Part shown: piece by piece, positions 11,277 to 21,168 of the stretch | How the letters are laid out: each line of letters begins with the position of its first letter | How positions within the stretch are numbered: the stretch's first letter is position 1 | Assembly: GCA_963556495.2 (NCBI GenBank) | Contig: OY747705.1 | Span: 2,682,001-2,746,000, forward strand | Direction: 5' to 3' | Origin: Valencia hispanica | Lineage: Eukaryota; Chordata; Actinopteri; Cyprinodontiformes; Valenciidae | Length of the DNA stretch: 64,000 nucleotides | The notes under the pieces: model-generated | Database searches by the model: none | Told to the model about the DNA's origin: nothing | What the model saw: only the letters and a program-made list of their open reading frames with translations | Position numbers and translations under genes: made by a program

Positions 11277-11414
11277 TTAACGGACGCCATGTCTCAAATG
11301 CAGCACGAAGCACTCTGTTCCTTTCTTGTTCCACTCTTCATCAGCTTTTTCTTTGGCCATAGCCTTTGCAAATACAGTTTTACATTTTTGACTTGTTGGT
11401 ACATTTCCCGCCAT
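11277..11414 (-). pseudogene. Unassigned exon-like ORF, probably transposon-encoded
   Basis: A 45-codon frame starts MAGNVPTSQKCKTVFAKAMA and continues KEKADEEWNKKGTECF. It then meets a stop, while an adjacent frame continues with AAFETWRPLKE. The pattern of a basic helical N-terminus followed by a tryptophan-containing FETWRPLK block looks like the N-terminus of a transposon protein, but I do not recognise the family. A donor-like gtaaga follows at about 11224 on the minus strand. Directly upstream lies repeat Y (11530-11715), which could be its promoter region. A frame change near 11300 suggests decay. Confidence 0.4.
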
Positions 11415-11529
11415 AATTCCTAACCTAGCACACCTACGTAAACATATACAAGTTTGGCATGCAAGCTAAAATCGCTAACCCAGCTCTAGCTTTGCCTTCA
11501 GTTCCTATTTACTGCTCTAAGTCGAGAAT

Positions 11530-11715
11530 ATATGGTGTAATATTTGTGCCACCAACTTGAGCGTGTAGTGAGACTGATCTGAGAGCAAATATCTATGTGA
11601 CGAACAGCTCTGTGCTCACGCGCGGTTCTGTTTCTGCTCGCTCGACTCTGCTCGCACGCGGTTCTGTTTCTGCTCGCTCAAGCCTGTTTGCTTGCACACG
11701 GCTCTCTCTTTGCGT
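11530..11715 (-). repeat. Repeat Y, copy at 11.6 kb
   Basis: It contains gccaccaacttgagcgtg, an aacagctctgtgctcacgcg block, and imperfect repeats of about 25 bp around ctgtttctgctcgctc. It is inversely repeated at about 40365-40540 and has a diverged relative at 14456-14680. Confidence 0.75.
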
Positions 11716-11744
11716 CACGGCATAGATTATTCAATTAAAGGCCT

Positions 11745-12200
11745 CGAACAGATGGTTTGGAGCATTTATTTTCTGCAGAAGAGATTTAAAACATCAATTA
11801 ACTTCTATCCACCTTTCTCTGTGCACACTGCTCCCTCAGCAGTGTAGAACAGCGCTGTCTAACATATATTTTTTTAAAGTCAATTTTCAACATTAAATCT
11901 TACAAAAATAAAAATAAACCAAGAACAAGGAGGAAAATTCCATCTGGTGGCCATATTAACACTTAACCACATAACTTCGACATATATGACTACTTTCACA
12001 TCGAAAGTAGTCATATATGTCACACACATTATATCAGTATTATATCACGGCAGCAAATTTTCCCACTACTTACCCTCAGCAGCGTGGAACAACGCTGTGA
12101 GTGAAGGGGGGCGGGGCTACAAAGCCTGGGAAGAGCTACCGAAGCCCAGGAGGCACAGATAAGGCAGAGTGTAGAAACGCAATTCCCACAGTCAAAATCG
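11745..12200 (-). repeat. 3' LTR region of Gypsy-1
   Basis: A block of about 165 bp (11812-11974, with gtgcacactgctccctcag and caaggaggaaaattcc) recurs at 33088-33243 beside the primer site at the other end of Gypsy-1, as expected for LTRs. The exact ends are unclear. From 11975 on the sequence differs from the right-hand copy and instead matches the repeat at 39488-39790. Confidence 0.6.
11979..12021. repeat. Perfect 19-bp hairpin
   Basis: The arm gacatatatgactactttc (11979-11997) is followed by 5 bases and its exact reverse complement (12003-12021). In the related copy at 39.49 kb most of the second arm is missing. Confidence 0.95.
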
Positions 12201-12602
12201 ATAAGACAACAACAAAAGAATATATAGCTCAATGAGATAAAATTCACCAATACTCAAAATAACATGAGTTATAACTAATAATTAATCAAGTGCAATTTTT
12301 AACTCTGTTACACTCACCGCCACTGAATTTTATCAAACATGAGTACCACACAGTATGCTTCATCGTAAACATCACAAATGCACAGACTACCTGGGATCGA
12401 TATTAAGAAAACAGACAACGAGTGTATCCCTTAAGGTTGAAGTGGTATGAGGGCAGCGCTTATCCCTCAATCCAGCAACCGTTTACAGGGTGCCTTGTAC
12501 ACCCCACAAGACCGCAATACATAGTGTACTGCAGGCCCATCACACAGCGTAAAATGAAAACATTTAAGCATCACAACATTTTAGGCCCAAAACGATTATA
12601 GG
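12201..12602 (-). other. 3' untranslated region of Gypsy-1
   Basis: Non-coding sequence between the last recognisable pol codons and the 3' LTR of Gypsy-1. No clear polypurine tract was identified. Confidence 0.4.
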
Positions 12603-13310
12603 CTATCTGGATAAGAAATAATCAGTAAAAGCCTGAAACATAGATTTGCAAACAGATTTAACATCAAACTTATTCTGCACAACATCCTGCCTGGACATAG
12701 TTCTTATGAGCCTGTTCACAGGTTTGACTAGGCGACCAAATCTAGACCTGACTTGTGTCTGCGTAGTAAAGCCATCACAGTGCGTAGTTGAGGTCTGGTC
12801 AACATTATGCAGAAAGCCAGAACCATTGTTTGTGTGGGCCACAACACTAAGACCAAGATCTGGTAGACTCCCACCAGCTGGGACGTCCACAACAGTTACA
12901 GGGGCAGAGTCACCACACATAGATCGATCAGTCATGTAACTCTCAGGTGAAACTGAGGAGTGTGTGGGGTCAGAGGCCATGCCTAGTGAGTCAGTAACAT
13001 CTCCAACTGATGAACTAAGTACAGACAGCTGTGTTATCCATTCAGTGGTTCTCCTCTCAGAATCCACAATTTCAGGTGAGTTTCCAACACTGCCACAATC
13101 AAGGCTCACACTAGCTCCACAAAAAAATTTGTTTTTGCTCTCAGAGAAGATCTCTCCATGTCCTCCAATGCCATCAGGGGGCAGAGGGTGTACTAGCAGA
13201 CAGAGAAAAAGGCCGAGCTAGACATTCCACATGGGGGATCCACAGGGAGGAAACTGACTAGCATGATCAGGTTCCTGTGAACCACCTTCTCCTGTCCAGT
13301 GACCGTGTCT
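12603..13310 (-). pseudogene. Gypsy-1 pol C-terminal tail
   Basis: A 168-codon frame rich in Ser/Thr/Asp ends with a basic segment (RSRFGRLVKPVNRLIRTMSR), as in the C-terminal tails of some Gypsy integrases. It follows the integrase region in the same orientation, separated by a frame change near 13110-13310. No catalytic motif is expected here. Confidence 0.65.
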
Positions 13311-14456
13311 CAGATCTTGTACGTGTGTGTTGCTGGGTTAATATCCATCACAGTGTAGATGGTCGATTCCCACCTGTCAGCAAGCTTCTTCTTCCCCCTC
13401 TCTTTTCTGTTTGCCAGGAGAACTCTGTCACCAACACCAATGCTAGTACCCTTAACTTTTCTGTTGTAGAACTGAGCATGCCTTGTCTGCTCTTTTGAAG
13501 CATGGTCCTGAGCAATCATCATCGCCTCTTTCAAGTCATTAGTGAGACACGCCACATACTTGTCATAGTTCCCACAGTAGAGTCGTTAAGGACAGCATGA
13601 AAAAGGATGTCAACAAGCAGGCGAGGGACCCGACCAAACATGGGGTAAAGGGGGGGATAACCCGTTGTCTCATTGACTGCACAGTTATACATGAAGGTCA
13701 GTGTCTGCAGTTTTCGCAGCCAGTCGGCTTTCTCTTCAGGGGACAAAGCATGGATCATGCCATCCAAGGTTCGACTGAACCGCTCCACGCTCCCATTCCA
13801 CATCGGATGATATGGGGTTGTGTATGACTTTCTGACACCAGAAACCCTGAGGAGCTCACTTATCAGCTGGCTTTCAAAGTTAGCTCCTTGGTCCCTATGA
13901 CTACTTTCAGGAAAGCCAAAGATACAGAAATATCGGTCCCAGAGAACCCTCACCACCTGCTTAGCTGTCTGGTCTTTACATGGAAATGCTTGAGCCATTC
14001 TTGTAAAGTGGTCAGTAATCACTAATACATCAACAGATCTGTTTCTGGAATCTTCAGCTGACCAAAAATCAATACATGCTCAAGCGGCCTGGTTGATGTT
14101 ATTGTCTCCAATGGTTCCCTACCCTCAGGCTCGATGGTCTTACTGACAATACATTGCTGACAATCTCGAACATAGTCTCTGACTTCTCTGTCAAAGTGCA
14201 GCCAGAAAAACCTCTGTCTTGTCAAACTGAGGCTTTCTGAACTGAGCTTGATGACCAGCTCGGTCATGAACACCATGAAGCACCTCAGTCTTGAGTGAGT
14301 CAGGTTCAATGTACTGGGAACCTTTTTGCCTTGGTTTTTTTAGTCCTTAGAAATCCCGTACAGAACACCATTTCGTAAAGTCAGTTTCTCCCAGTGTTTC
14401 AAATATTTTGTGACAGAGGCAGATTCTTTAAACTTTTCTCTCCTAGAGGGCCTCCT
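13310..14456 (-). pseudogene. Gypsy-1 integrase
   Basis: The zinc-binding region (14309-14022) shows RQRFFWLHFDREVRDYV and CQQC. The catalytic core (14022-13531) shows VITDHFTRMAQAFPCKDQ, then RDQGANFES with the second aspartate, then WNGSVERFSRTLDGM with the glutamate. The first aspartate lies in a different frame from its surroundings near 14070. A further frame change near 13540 leads to the SH3-like C-terminal region (GVGDRVLLANRKERGKKKL). All three catalytic residues are present in the DNA but not in one frame. Confidence 0.85.
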
Positions 14457-15060
14457 ATATGGCGTCAATTTAGTGCCAAAATCTGAGCGCGTTAAAATCA
14501 TAATCGGCGCGCATAAAGACGATTCTCTGCGCTCTCGCCGACACTCTGTGCGCCCTCGCGGTCTCTCTCTATTCGCGCTCGCGATCACTGTGTGCGCACT
14601 CGCGGTCTCTGTCTGCGCGCTCGCGGTCACTGTGTGCGGATGCGCCATCACTGTCGGTGCACTCGTGGTCTCTCTGTGCTTTCTACACGATCGCCTTTGC
14701 TGAGTTTTGGCACTTTGGGGGCGGGCATTGAATAGACGGCCCGAAACCCCCCTCTTTTCTGATTGGCCACTACTGTCTCCGGGTCAGAGCCAATCCGAGG
14801 CAGAGTAGGGCGGGTCATCATTGTGGATTGAGATTTCAGAGAAAAAAGAGGTAAGTTGAGGAACAGACAGAGGTCTGTCCTCCTTTTTTTTTCTTTTTTT
14901 TTTTACGTGTCCTGTTTGGCAGTGTGGAGCTCAGAATTGGTGTCTGAGTACCAAGTAGAAGCCCAACAGATTTACTTTCACAAGCGGAGCAGTACAGCTT
15001 TTGCTATAGTACTCCACTTGATATATGTGTGAAAAATCTTTATTATGAATTGTTGGGGGT
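14456..15060. mobile_element. CpG-rich insertion (Y-like) inside Gypsy-1
   Basis: The Gypsy-1 protein is interrupted between LVSVSITSG (about 15070) and RRPSRREKFKES (about 14450). The inserted 0.6 kb starts like repeat Y (tatatggcgtcaatttagtg), then has a CpG-rich minisatellite, CCAAT-type boxes in both orientations (gattggcc, gccaatcc near 14761-14795), a donor-like aggtaagt at 14851, and a poly-T tract near 14884-14905. I do not recognise the family. The layout resembles the promoter and first exon of a mobile element. Confidence 0.55.
14530..14678. repeat. 21-bp CpG-rich minisatellite, seven units
   Basis: Consecutive units such as cgcgctcgcgatcactgtgtg and cgcactcgcggtctctgtctg start at 14530, 14551 (23 bp), 14574, 14595, 14616, 14637 and 14658. 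As 21 is a multiple of three, one frame reads as a seven-residue peptide repeat. Confidence 0.92.
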
Positions 15061-16303
15061 TTTATTTCCTGATGTTATGGACACGGAGACGAGAGTTCTG
15101 TCTTCCAACTGCCTGTCACAGAGTTCACCTTCAGTGTAGGCAGGCAAGGCGTCCTGTCCGGATGGAATGAACTGAGGTAGATACTGAAACATTTCAGCAA
15201 CACGGGCTCTCGGGCCAGCATCTCACTCAATGTGGGAGTGTAATACAGCAGACACATCCTCCCTTGCTATAGACCGAGGAAGCATTTGTAGCGGGCTGCA
15301 TGTTGATTGGGTGTTAACACTCACTGAAGAGGATTTTCTGTGACCACTGGGCAATCGAAAGGCATTCTGGACAGAGGAGTTAGACATATCCCTAACCTGA
15401 GTAAGAAGATTGGCATAGGGTTCAGCGAGCAGCCTGCAACATTCTCCTGAACAAATGACACACGGCTCAGTGCATCGGCAACAATGTTTTGCTGACCCGG
15501 TATGTAGTTGATATCAAAGTCATAACTTGCCAATTTAGCTACCCAGCGTTGCTCATAGCAATCTAGTTTTGGCTTTATCAGGATGTGAGTTAATGGATTG
15601 TTATCAGTCCAGACTGTGAATTTGTGGCCTTTCAGTCAGTGACTGAACTTGTCACAGATGGCCCATTTTAAGGCCAGAAACTCCAACCTGTGAGCTGGGT
15701 AATTTTTTTGTGACTGGGACAAAGACTTGCTAGCAAAAGCAATGGGCCTGGCTCGTGTCTCGCCCTCCAGGACTTGGGACAGAACAGCACCTATGTCACC
15801 CAGGAATGCATCAGTGGATAGCGCAAAAGGACAGGTGAAATCTGGGTGAGCCAGGACAACGCTCTGTGTCAGAGAGGACTTCAGATGTTCAAAGGCTTCT
15901 TCTTGTGCCGTTGTCCAGTCAGAAACATGCAACCTTCTGGTTGGCAGTTTATTCTGATGATCCTTGCCTTTCCTTCTGCCACCCTTCTGCAGATCAAACA
16001 GCGGCTTAGAGATGGCTGAGTGCCCGGGCGCGAAATGTTGATAGTAGTTGACATTCCCAAAAAAGATGTTACCCGCTTCTGGGACGGAGTTACACCATTT
16101 GGTTCCATGAGTTGAGTGGATGTCATACCTGTGAGGATCTCAACCTTACTGGGATCTGTTGAAACACCACTTTCATCAACAATGTGGCCAAGAAACTTTA
16201 CAGACTAAGGAAGAAACACTTTTGGGGGGCCAGTTTCAAATTGGTACTACGCAGCCTAATAAACACCCTCTCCAGACTCTGCAAGGCAGTCTTCTCATCG
16301 GTT
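15060..16303 (-). pseudogene. Gypsy-1 RT thumb, RNase H and linker
   Basis: From 16303 leftward: a thumb segment (RVFIRLRSTNLKLAPQK), then VKFLGH-type residues across a stop at about 16205, then DWTTAQEEAFEHLKSSLTQS and LSTDAFLGDIGAVLSQ (first RNase H acidic residue). Next come ARPIAFASKSLSQSQKNYP and, further on, YIPGQQNIVADALSRVSF, which ends RNase H. Frame changes occur near 15930, 15640 and 15540. The sequence is continuous with the YADD palm on the other side of repeat X. Confidence 0.85.
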
Positions 16304-17053
16304 TGTTGGGACTCCATTTTCGTCAAATGAACTGAACAGACTGTTGGACCGCTGGAAGCCATTTTTCCTAGATGGACTGAGCAGACCACATTTTCCAGCA
16401 ATCCTAGCAGTGACCCCCAACACACTCCTATTGGTCCGTGGCCACCAATGGTGACATCAACGATGACATCACGTCAAAGGGCTACAAGAGTGGTAGTGGC
16501 GGCCATTTCAAATTTTTTCTCAGCAGAGGTTCTTAGCAGAAACTCCTGCTACACAGAGGACATCTCACCGATGAAGATTCTCTTTTGTTCTGACCTGCTG
16601 GACCAGGAAGAACCCTCATTTCAAAGCTTCGAAGTGCCCTTGCTGTCTGCGTATCTAGCTTGGGTTAAATCAGGACTGTTCTAAGACAGTTTGTTAACGA
16701 AGTCGACCTGCAAAACCATCCCGCCTGCAGTTGGGACACAGTCCTGAAATCCTGCACAGGTTTTCTAACTCTTCCTTTTCTTGCTCAACCATGGACACAT
16801 TTTGCTCTCCTCCTCGTGGACCGGACTTCCCTCGATGCCAAGTAGGACTGAACTGGTTCCTTTATGCTAATCTTGTGTCTGGGTGGAGATAAATAGAGAA
16901 AATAGAGTTCTTAACGAGTTAGATCTCGTTCATTGTTGGTTTAAAGTGGGGGTTTTTAAGCGCTGAACCTGTTGGCTCATTTGGCGTCACCGCACGCATG
17001 AGTTTGAGCTGTATTTGCTGCGTTTGAAACTGTTTTATCCTGAGCAAATCCCA

Positions 17054-17095
<42 letters not shown>

Positions 17096-17804
17096 CTCTC
17101 TCTTTTCCTCACTCTTTGTTGCTGTCTGATCACCTGGTCGGCAGAGTCGGCTCGGTCCGACCTGCGTTAGCTGGTCTTAGCTGAAAGGTTAACTCCATTG
17201 TTCCTTAGTCTGTTAGCTAAAGCAGAGGTCTTCCACATGGACACTTCACCCCATGTGCATTGTCCACTATAGCCAGAGCTAAGTTTTATGACCCTTTGTC
17301 TCCTTACATGTGCTGCTCTCTGCCTTAGCACAGAGCTACGTTTTATGGTCCTTTGTCTCCTTACACTATCTGTGACTTGAGTCCCCTGGAGTGAGGGCCA
17401 CCTCACCTCCCCTCCCCTGTGAAAGGGGGAGCTGTCTGTTTGTGTGTGTTAATTTTGTTTAAGTCTCACATATTTTCTAAGATCTGAGGGAGTTAGTTGC
17501 ATGAATTATTGACGAAATCTTTTGGCTGTAAGGTTGATCTATTTTCTTAATAAAGTCCCCTTAGCTTAAAGAGAAGTTGTCTGGGATTACTTGGAGTAAT
17601 GCGTACAATTAATGTCCACAGTGTGTGAATTTACACCTTCAAGAAGAGACTGGGTGTCTGGTCTTCCAAAGCGAAGTGGTGCCCCTAATATTAATAAATT
17701 AAACTTGAACCTCATCAGTAATTATAATAATATTAAATTATTGATCATAATTATTGATGGTTATGTAAACCAGACAAAAAAATAGCTCATTCTGTGTCAC
17801 AACA
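16304..17804 (+). mobile_element. Repeat X copy 1: solo LTR-like unit
   Basis: A 1,501-bp insertion beginning TGTTG and ending CAACA sits between the palm and thumb coding of Gypsy-1 RT. It holds a short upstream region with tgacatcaacgatgacatca, a region matching the TATA-like ggctataagag of sister copies near 16477, a (TTTC)n tract (about 17055-17094), and AATAAA at 17549-17554. No ORF was recognised. It fits a long LTR of a retrovirus-like element. No clear target duplication is seen (at most one base). Sister copies lie at 33432-34073, 34799-35940 and 62683-64000. Confidence 0.7.
17055..17098. repeat. (TTTC)n microsatellite in X copy 1
   Basis: About ten tttc/ttct units. A shorter run is present at the corresponding site in the copy at 63428-63446. 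Confidence 0.93.
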
Positions 17805-18004
17805 TGGTGCAAACACTAACAGATCATCTGCGTAGCACAGTAGGCTTAGATAGTTCTGGTCTCCAAATATGCTTGTACTTGGCACAGCTTCTGGTACTGA
17901 CCAGAGGGCACCCGCCTGTATGGGAGAGGGAAAGGTCTGTTGTCAGATAGGTTTATGCGGTGCACAAAGCCCTTTGCTTCCCTACAGTCAATATGTTTCC
18001 GCGA
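17805..18004 (-). pseudogene. Gypsy-1 RT fingers and palm fragment
   Basis: On the minus strand this reads HIDCREAKGFVHRINLSDNR, then FPLPYRRVPSGQYQKLCQV, then after a frame change NYLSLLCYADDLLVFAP, the catalytic YADD. About 130 residues normally present between the PYRRVP block and the palm are missing, so RT was already internally deleted. The right border at about 18004 is the junction with the BEL fragment. The left border is the junction with repeat X. Confidence 0.85.
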
Positions 18005-18381
18005 CTTCGAAGACAAACTAAAAGCCGCTTGAGAGGCTGAGTCGGGCCGTCGTGACGCGCTCTTTACTGAAAACATCAGCTGCGATTCCAAAGACTTGCA
18101 TTTACAAAACTTTATTATTGTTTTGTAATTAACTCAAAATAACGTGCTCCAAATAATCAAATAGAAGAATCCCAGCGATCAATTGGCGGTCAACAAAAAT
18201 ATACGGCAACAGGCTCACCCACTCTTCCTTTCCCCTAATTATCTGAGCAGGTGCTCGAGATGATGTTAAATACCCACCCATGATCACCTGACCTGACATT
18301 GATCTCTCTGTTTACAAAATAATAAACTCACAAAACCACATACCAATATCAATAACATTACGTTTATATGGCTCCTATACA
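18005..18381 (-). repeat. 3' LTR of the BEL/Pao fragment
   Basis: On the minus strand it starts TGTATAGGAGCC directly after a purine-rich aattaggggctgg (18382-18394), which fits a polypurine tract. A polyadenylation signal aataaag lies near 18115. The far end does not finish with the usual CA at the Gypsy-1 junction, so it may be trimmed. Confidence 0.65.
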
Positions 18382-18609
18382 CCAGCCCCTAATTATTCAT
18401 TTATTACATAATAATTATCTAAAAATTCATAGGAGGAACATTAACATTAGCAAATTTAAATCCATACTTCAGTCTTCTTGCAAAGTTAGTCCATTCTTCT
18501 TTATAAATCTTAAAAGTCTTTAGAAACCCAGGTCAAACCTGACTAAATAGATCCAAGTCCAAATCATGTGTCCATTCATAAGGCTTGAATCGATGATTCC
18601 ATTCCTCTC

Positions 18610-19820
18610 TCATCCTTCTTCATGTTCCCAAAGCAGGCATAGCTTTGTTATTGGACGATCAATGCAGTTGTTCTTTGTTTTGATGCGCACCTGACGCACA
18701 AATCCTCTTCTATCTGGAAAAGTTTCCAACACTCTTCCCATCAGCCATGAGTTGCGTGGTGCAGTGTGGTCCATCACCATAACAATGTCCCCAGGGATGA
18801 CGTTGCGTTGTACTCCATGCCATCTCTGACGTTCCTGCAGCTGAGGGAGGTCTTCTTTAATCCACCTCTTCCAAAACAAATCTGACATGTATTGAATTTG
18901 CCTCCAACGCCGTCGTCAGTCTGATGAAAGTTTCCAGGTGGTAAAGAAGGTTGTGTCTTTAGAAGCAACAGATGATTCGGTGTCAAAGCTTCCAAATCAT
19001 TGGGATCTGCAGACGCTTTAGTGATTGGCCTGCTGTTAAGTATGGCCTCTGCTTCACATAGAACAGTGTGAAGTCCTTCCTCATCCAAGCGCTGCACGTT
19101 CAAAGTGGAGTTCAGAATCTTTCACACTGATCTGATCAATCTTTCCCAAGGACCTCCATGATGGGAACCAGCAGGAGGATTGAAAGTCCATTTAATACTC
19201 TTCTAAAGAAGAAAGTTGTTGATTTGTGACTGATTCCCCTGTTGAATGGATATCTTCAGCTCACGTTCTGCTCCTCTGAAGTTTGTTCCATTATCGGACC
19301 GAAGCTCCTTCACTTGACCACGTCTTGCAATAAAACGTCTCAATGCATTTATAAAAGAGTCTGTATCAAGTGAAGCGGCAACCTCTATATGAATAGCTCG
19401 AATTTTCAGGCAGGTAAAAATAACACCGTACCTTTTCACTGTGCTTCTTCTGCTTTTCACTTCAAAGGGCCCAAAGTAGTCTACCCCAACGCAACTAAAT
19501 GGTGGTTCGTCTGGAGTAATTCGATCAGAAGGTAAGTCAGCCATCTGTTGTAATATCGGCTTAAGGTTAACCTTTCGACAAATCACACACTTTGACAGAA
19601 TTCTTCTAATAGCTGAACCAGCCCCAATTATCCAAAACCTCTCTCGCAGTTTGGATAACATGTGGTTGCGTCCACAATGTCCCACTTGCTGATGAATGTG
19701 CCTTAAAAGAAGCTCTGAGATATGCAAATTCTTAGGTAGTACGATCGGATATTTGGAGTCTTCAGGCATAGCTGCTCTGCTCAGCCGACTCTCAGAACGC
19801 CTTTTTCCATAACTGGACAA
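18610..19820 (-). pseudogene. BEL/Pao integrase and C-terminal domain
   Basis: From 19820 leftward: a zinc-binding region (RHIHQQVGHCGRNHML, CVICRK), the core with GVDYFGPFEVKS (first Asp) and KELRSDNGTNFRGAERE (second Asp), then a stop at 19203. The catalytic glutamate block GGPWERLIRSV follows beyond the stop near 19140-19175. A tail (ILNSRPITKASADPNDLEAL, then ITKLCLLW) matches the DUF5641-type C-terminus of BEL polyproteins. There are at least two breaks (19203 and about 18890). Confidence 0.9.
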
Positions 19821-21168
19821 AGCTTGCGAATGCTGCTAGAGGACTTCACTCCTTTGCCCCTTTCTAGTCTAAGGATTTCTTCAGGGAACCTCTTTCTTTG
19901 TGAAAATTTCAGTATCTCCATTTCAGCTATCTCCATCTCCATCACTGATAGAGAAGTACAGAGTGTCCCCCCTTTTTCTGTATCTTCTTCCAGTGTTTGC
20001 TGTTTCTTCCTTTGCTCTGTCTTGGTGAGATCATTTAGCTGTTTCTTCTTCTGAACACGTGATAACAGCCATTTCTTGAATCTTAAGATCCAAGCGAGAG
20101 ATTTTTTCAGTCGAATCCATGAAGAGAAATGCTGAAGCATCTTTGTTACAGGATCGAACACTTCTGTTGTTGAAACAACATTGACGGCAAATGCTTTCTT
20201 TACTTCAGGGTCATCAGATGCAAGTTGACCCTCAGGGTTTTTAGGCCAGTTGCTTTCAGACTGCAGCAAAAAGGCAGGTCCTGCACCCCAAGAAGGGTTC
20301 TTGAGAAATGTCTCCATTCTTAAACCTCTTGAAGCAGCATCAGCAGGATTGCTCAGAGTGCAAACATACCTCCACTGTGAAGGATGTGAAGCTTTCCGAA
20401 TTTCAGAGACTCTGTTCGCAACAAAGACTTTAAATCTTGAAGTCTCATTTTTGATATATTTCAGCACTGAAACACTGTCGGTCCAAAAAACCGAATCCTT
20501 GAGATCCATGTGCAATTCTCTTTTCCACAGGGTGTCAATGCGACTTGCCATTGTGGCTGCGATCAGCTCCATTCGGGGGATGGTTACAGACTTTATAGGA
20601 TCAATTCTTGCTTTTCCCATGATGAAAGAGGTGGTTATTTGGGATTTTGCATTTTGTGACACCAAATATGTCACTGTGCCATAACCATATTCACTTGCAT
20701 CGCAAAAATGGTGCAGCTGTGCAACTGTCACTTCGCCAAAATCACCAGGTTTCAAACACCTTCTCATGCTGAAGTTCTCAATCAGCCGTAGCTCCTGTAA
20801 CCATCTGTTCCAGTCCTTGGCAACTGATTCAGGTATAATGTCATCCCAGCCACATCCTTTACTGTTCAGATCTCTCAAGATCTTCTTTGCCAGTAACACG
20901 ACTGGACTTAAGATTCCTAAAGGATCGAAGATTGAGCTTACTATTGATAAGATGCCTCTTCGTCTGAGAGGAATTACAGTGTATAAGACTGGATGCACCA
21001 TTCTACTCCAAGTGCTCTCTCAATGCATAAGTTGTCACTGTCCATGTCCAGTTCTTTCACCTCCTTGGCTCTTTGGGTTTCAGGTATGGCTGCTAGAACA
21101 TCACATCTGTTACTTGTCCACTTTGTCAGTTGGAAACCACCTTTAAGCACAAATGGCAACAAGTTCAT
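19781..21168 (-). pseudogene. BEL/Pao RT thumb and RNase H
   Basis: A 406-codon frame (21001-19781) and a short overlapping one (21168-20974) carry SIFDPLGILSPVVLLAKKIL, typical of the Pao RT/RNase H junction. They also carry HHFCDASEYGYGTVTYL (RNase H), IPRMELIAATMASRI and VFWTDSVSVLKYIKNE. There is a frame change near 20990 at the 5' side and another near 19800 to the integrase. Confidence 0.9.

Noticed and set aside
12646..13498. Plus-strand open frames opposite the Gypsy-1 C-terminal tail and integrase
   Set aside because: They are antisense of recognisable Gypsy coding, with composition typical of shadows.
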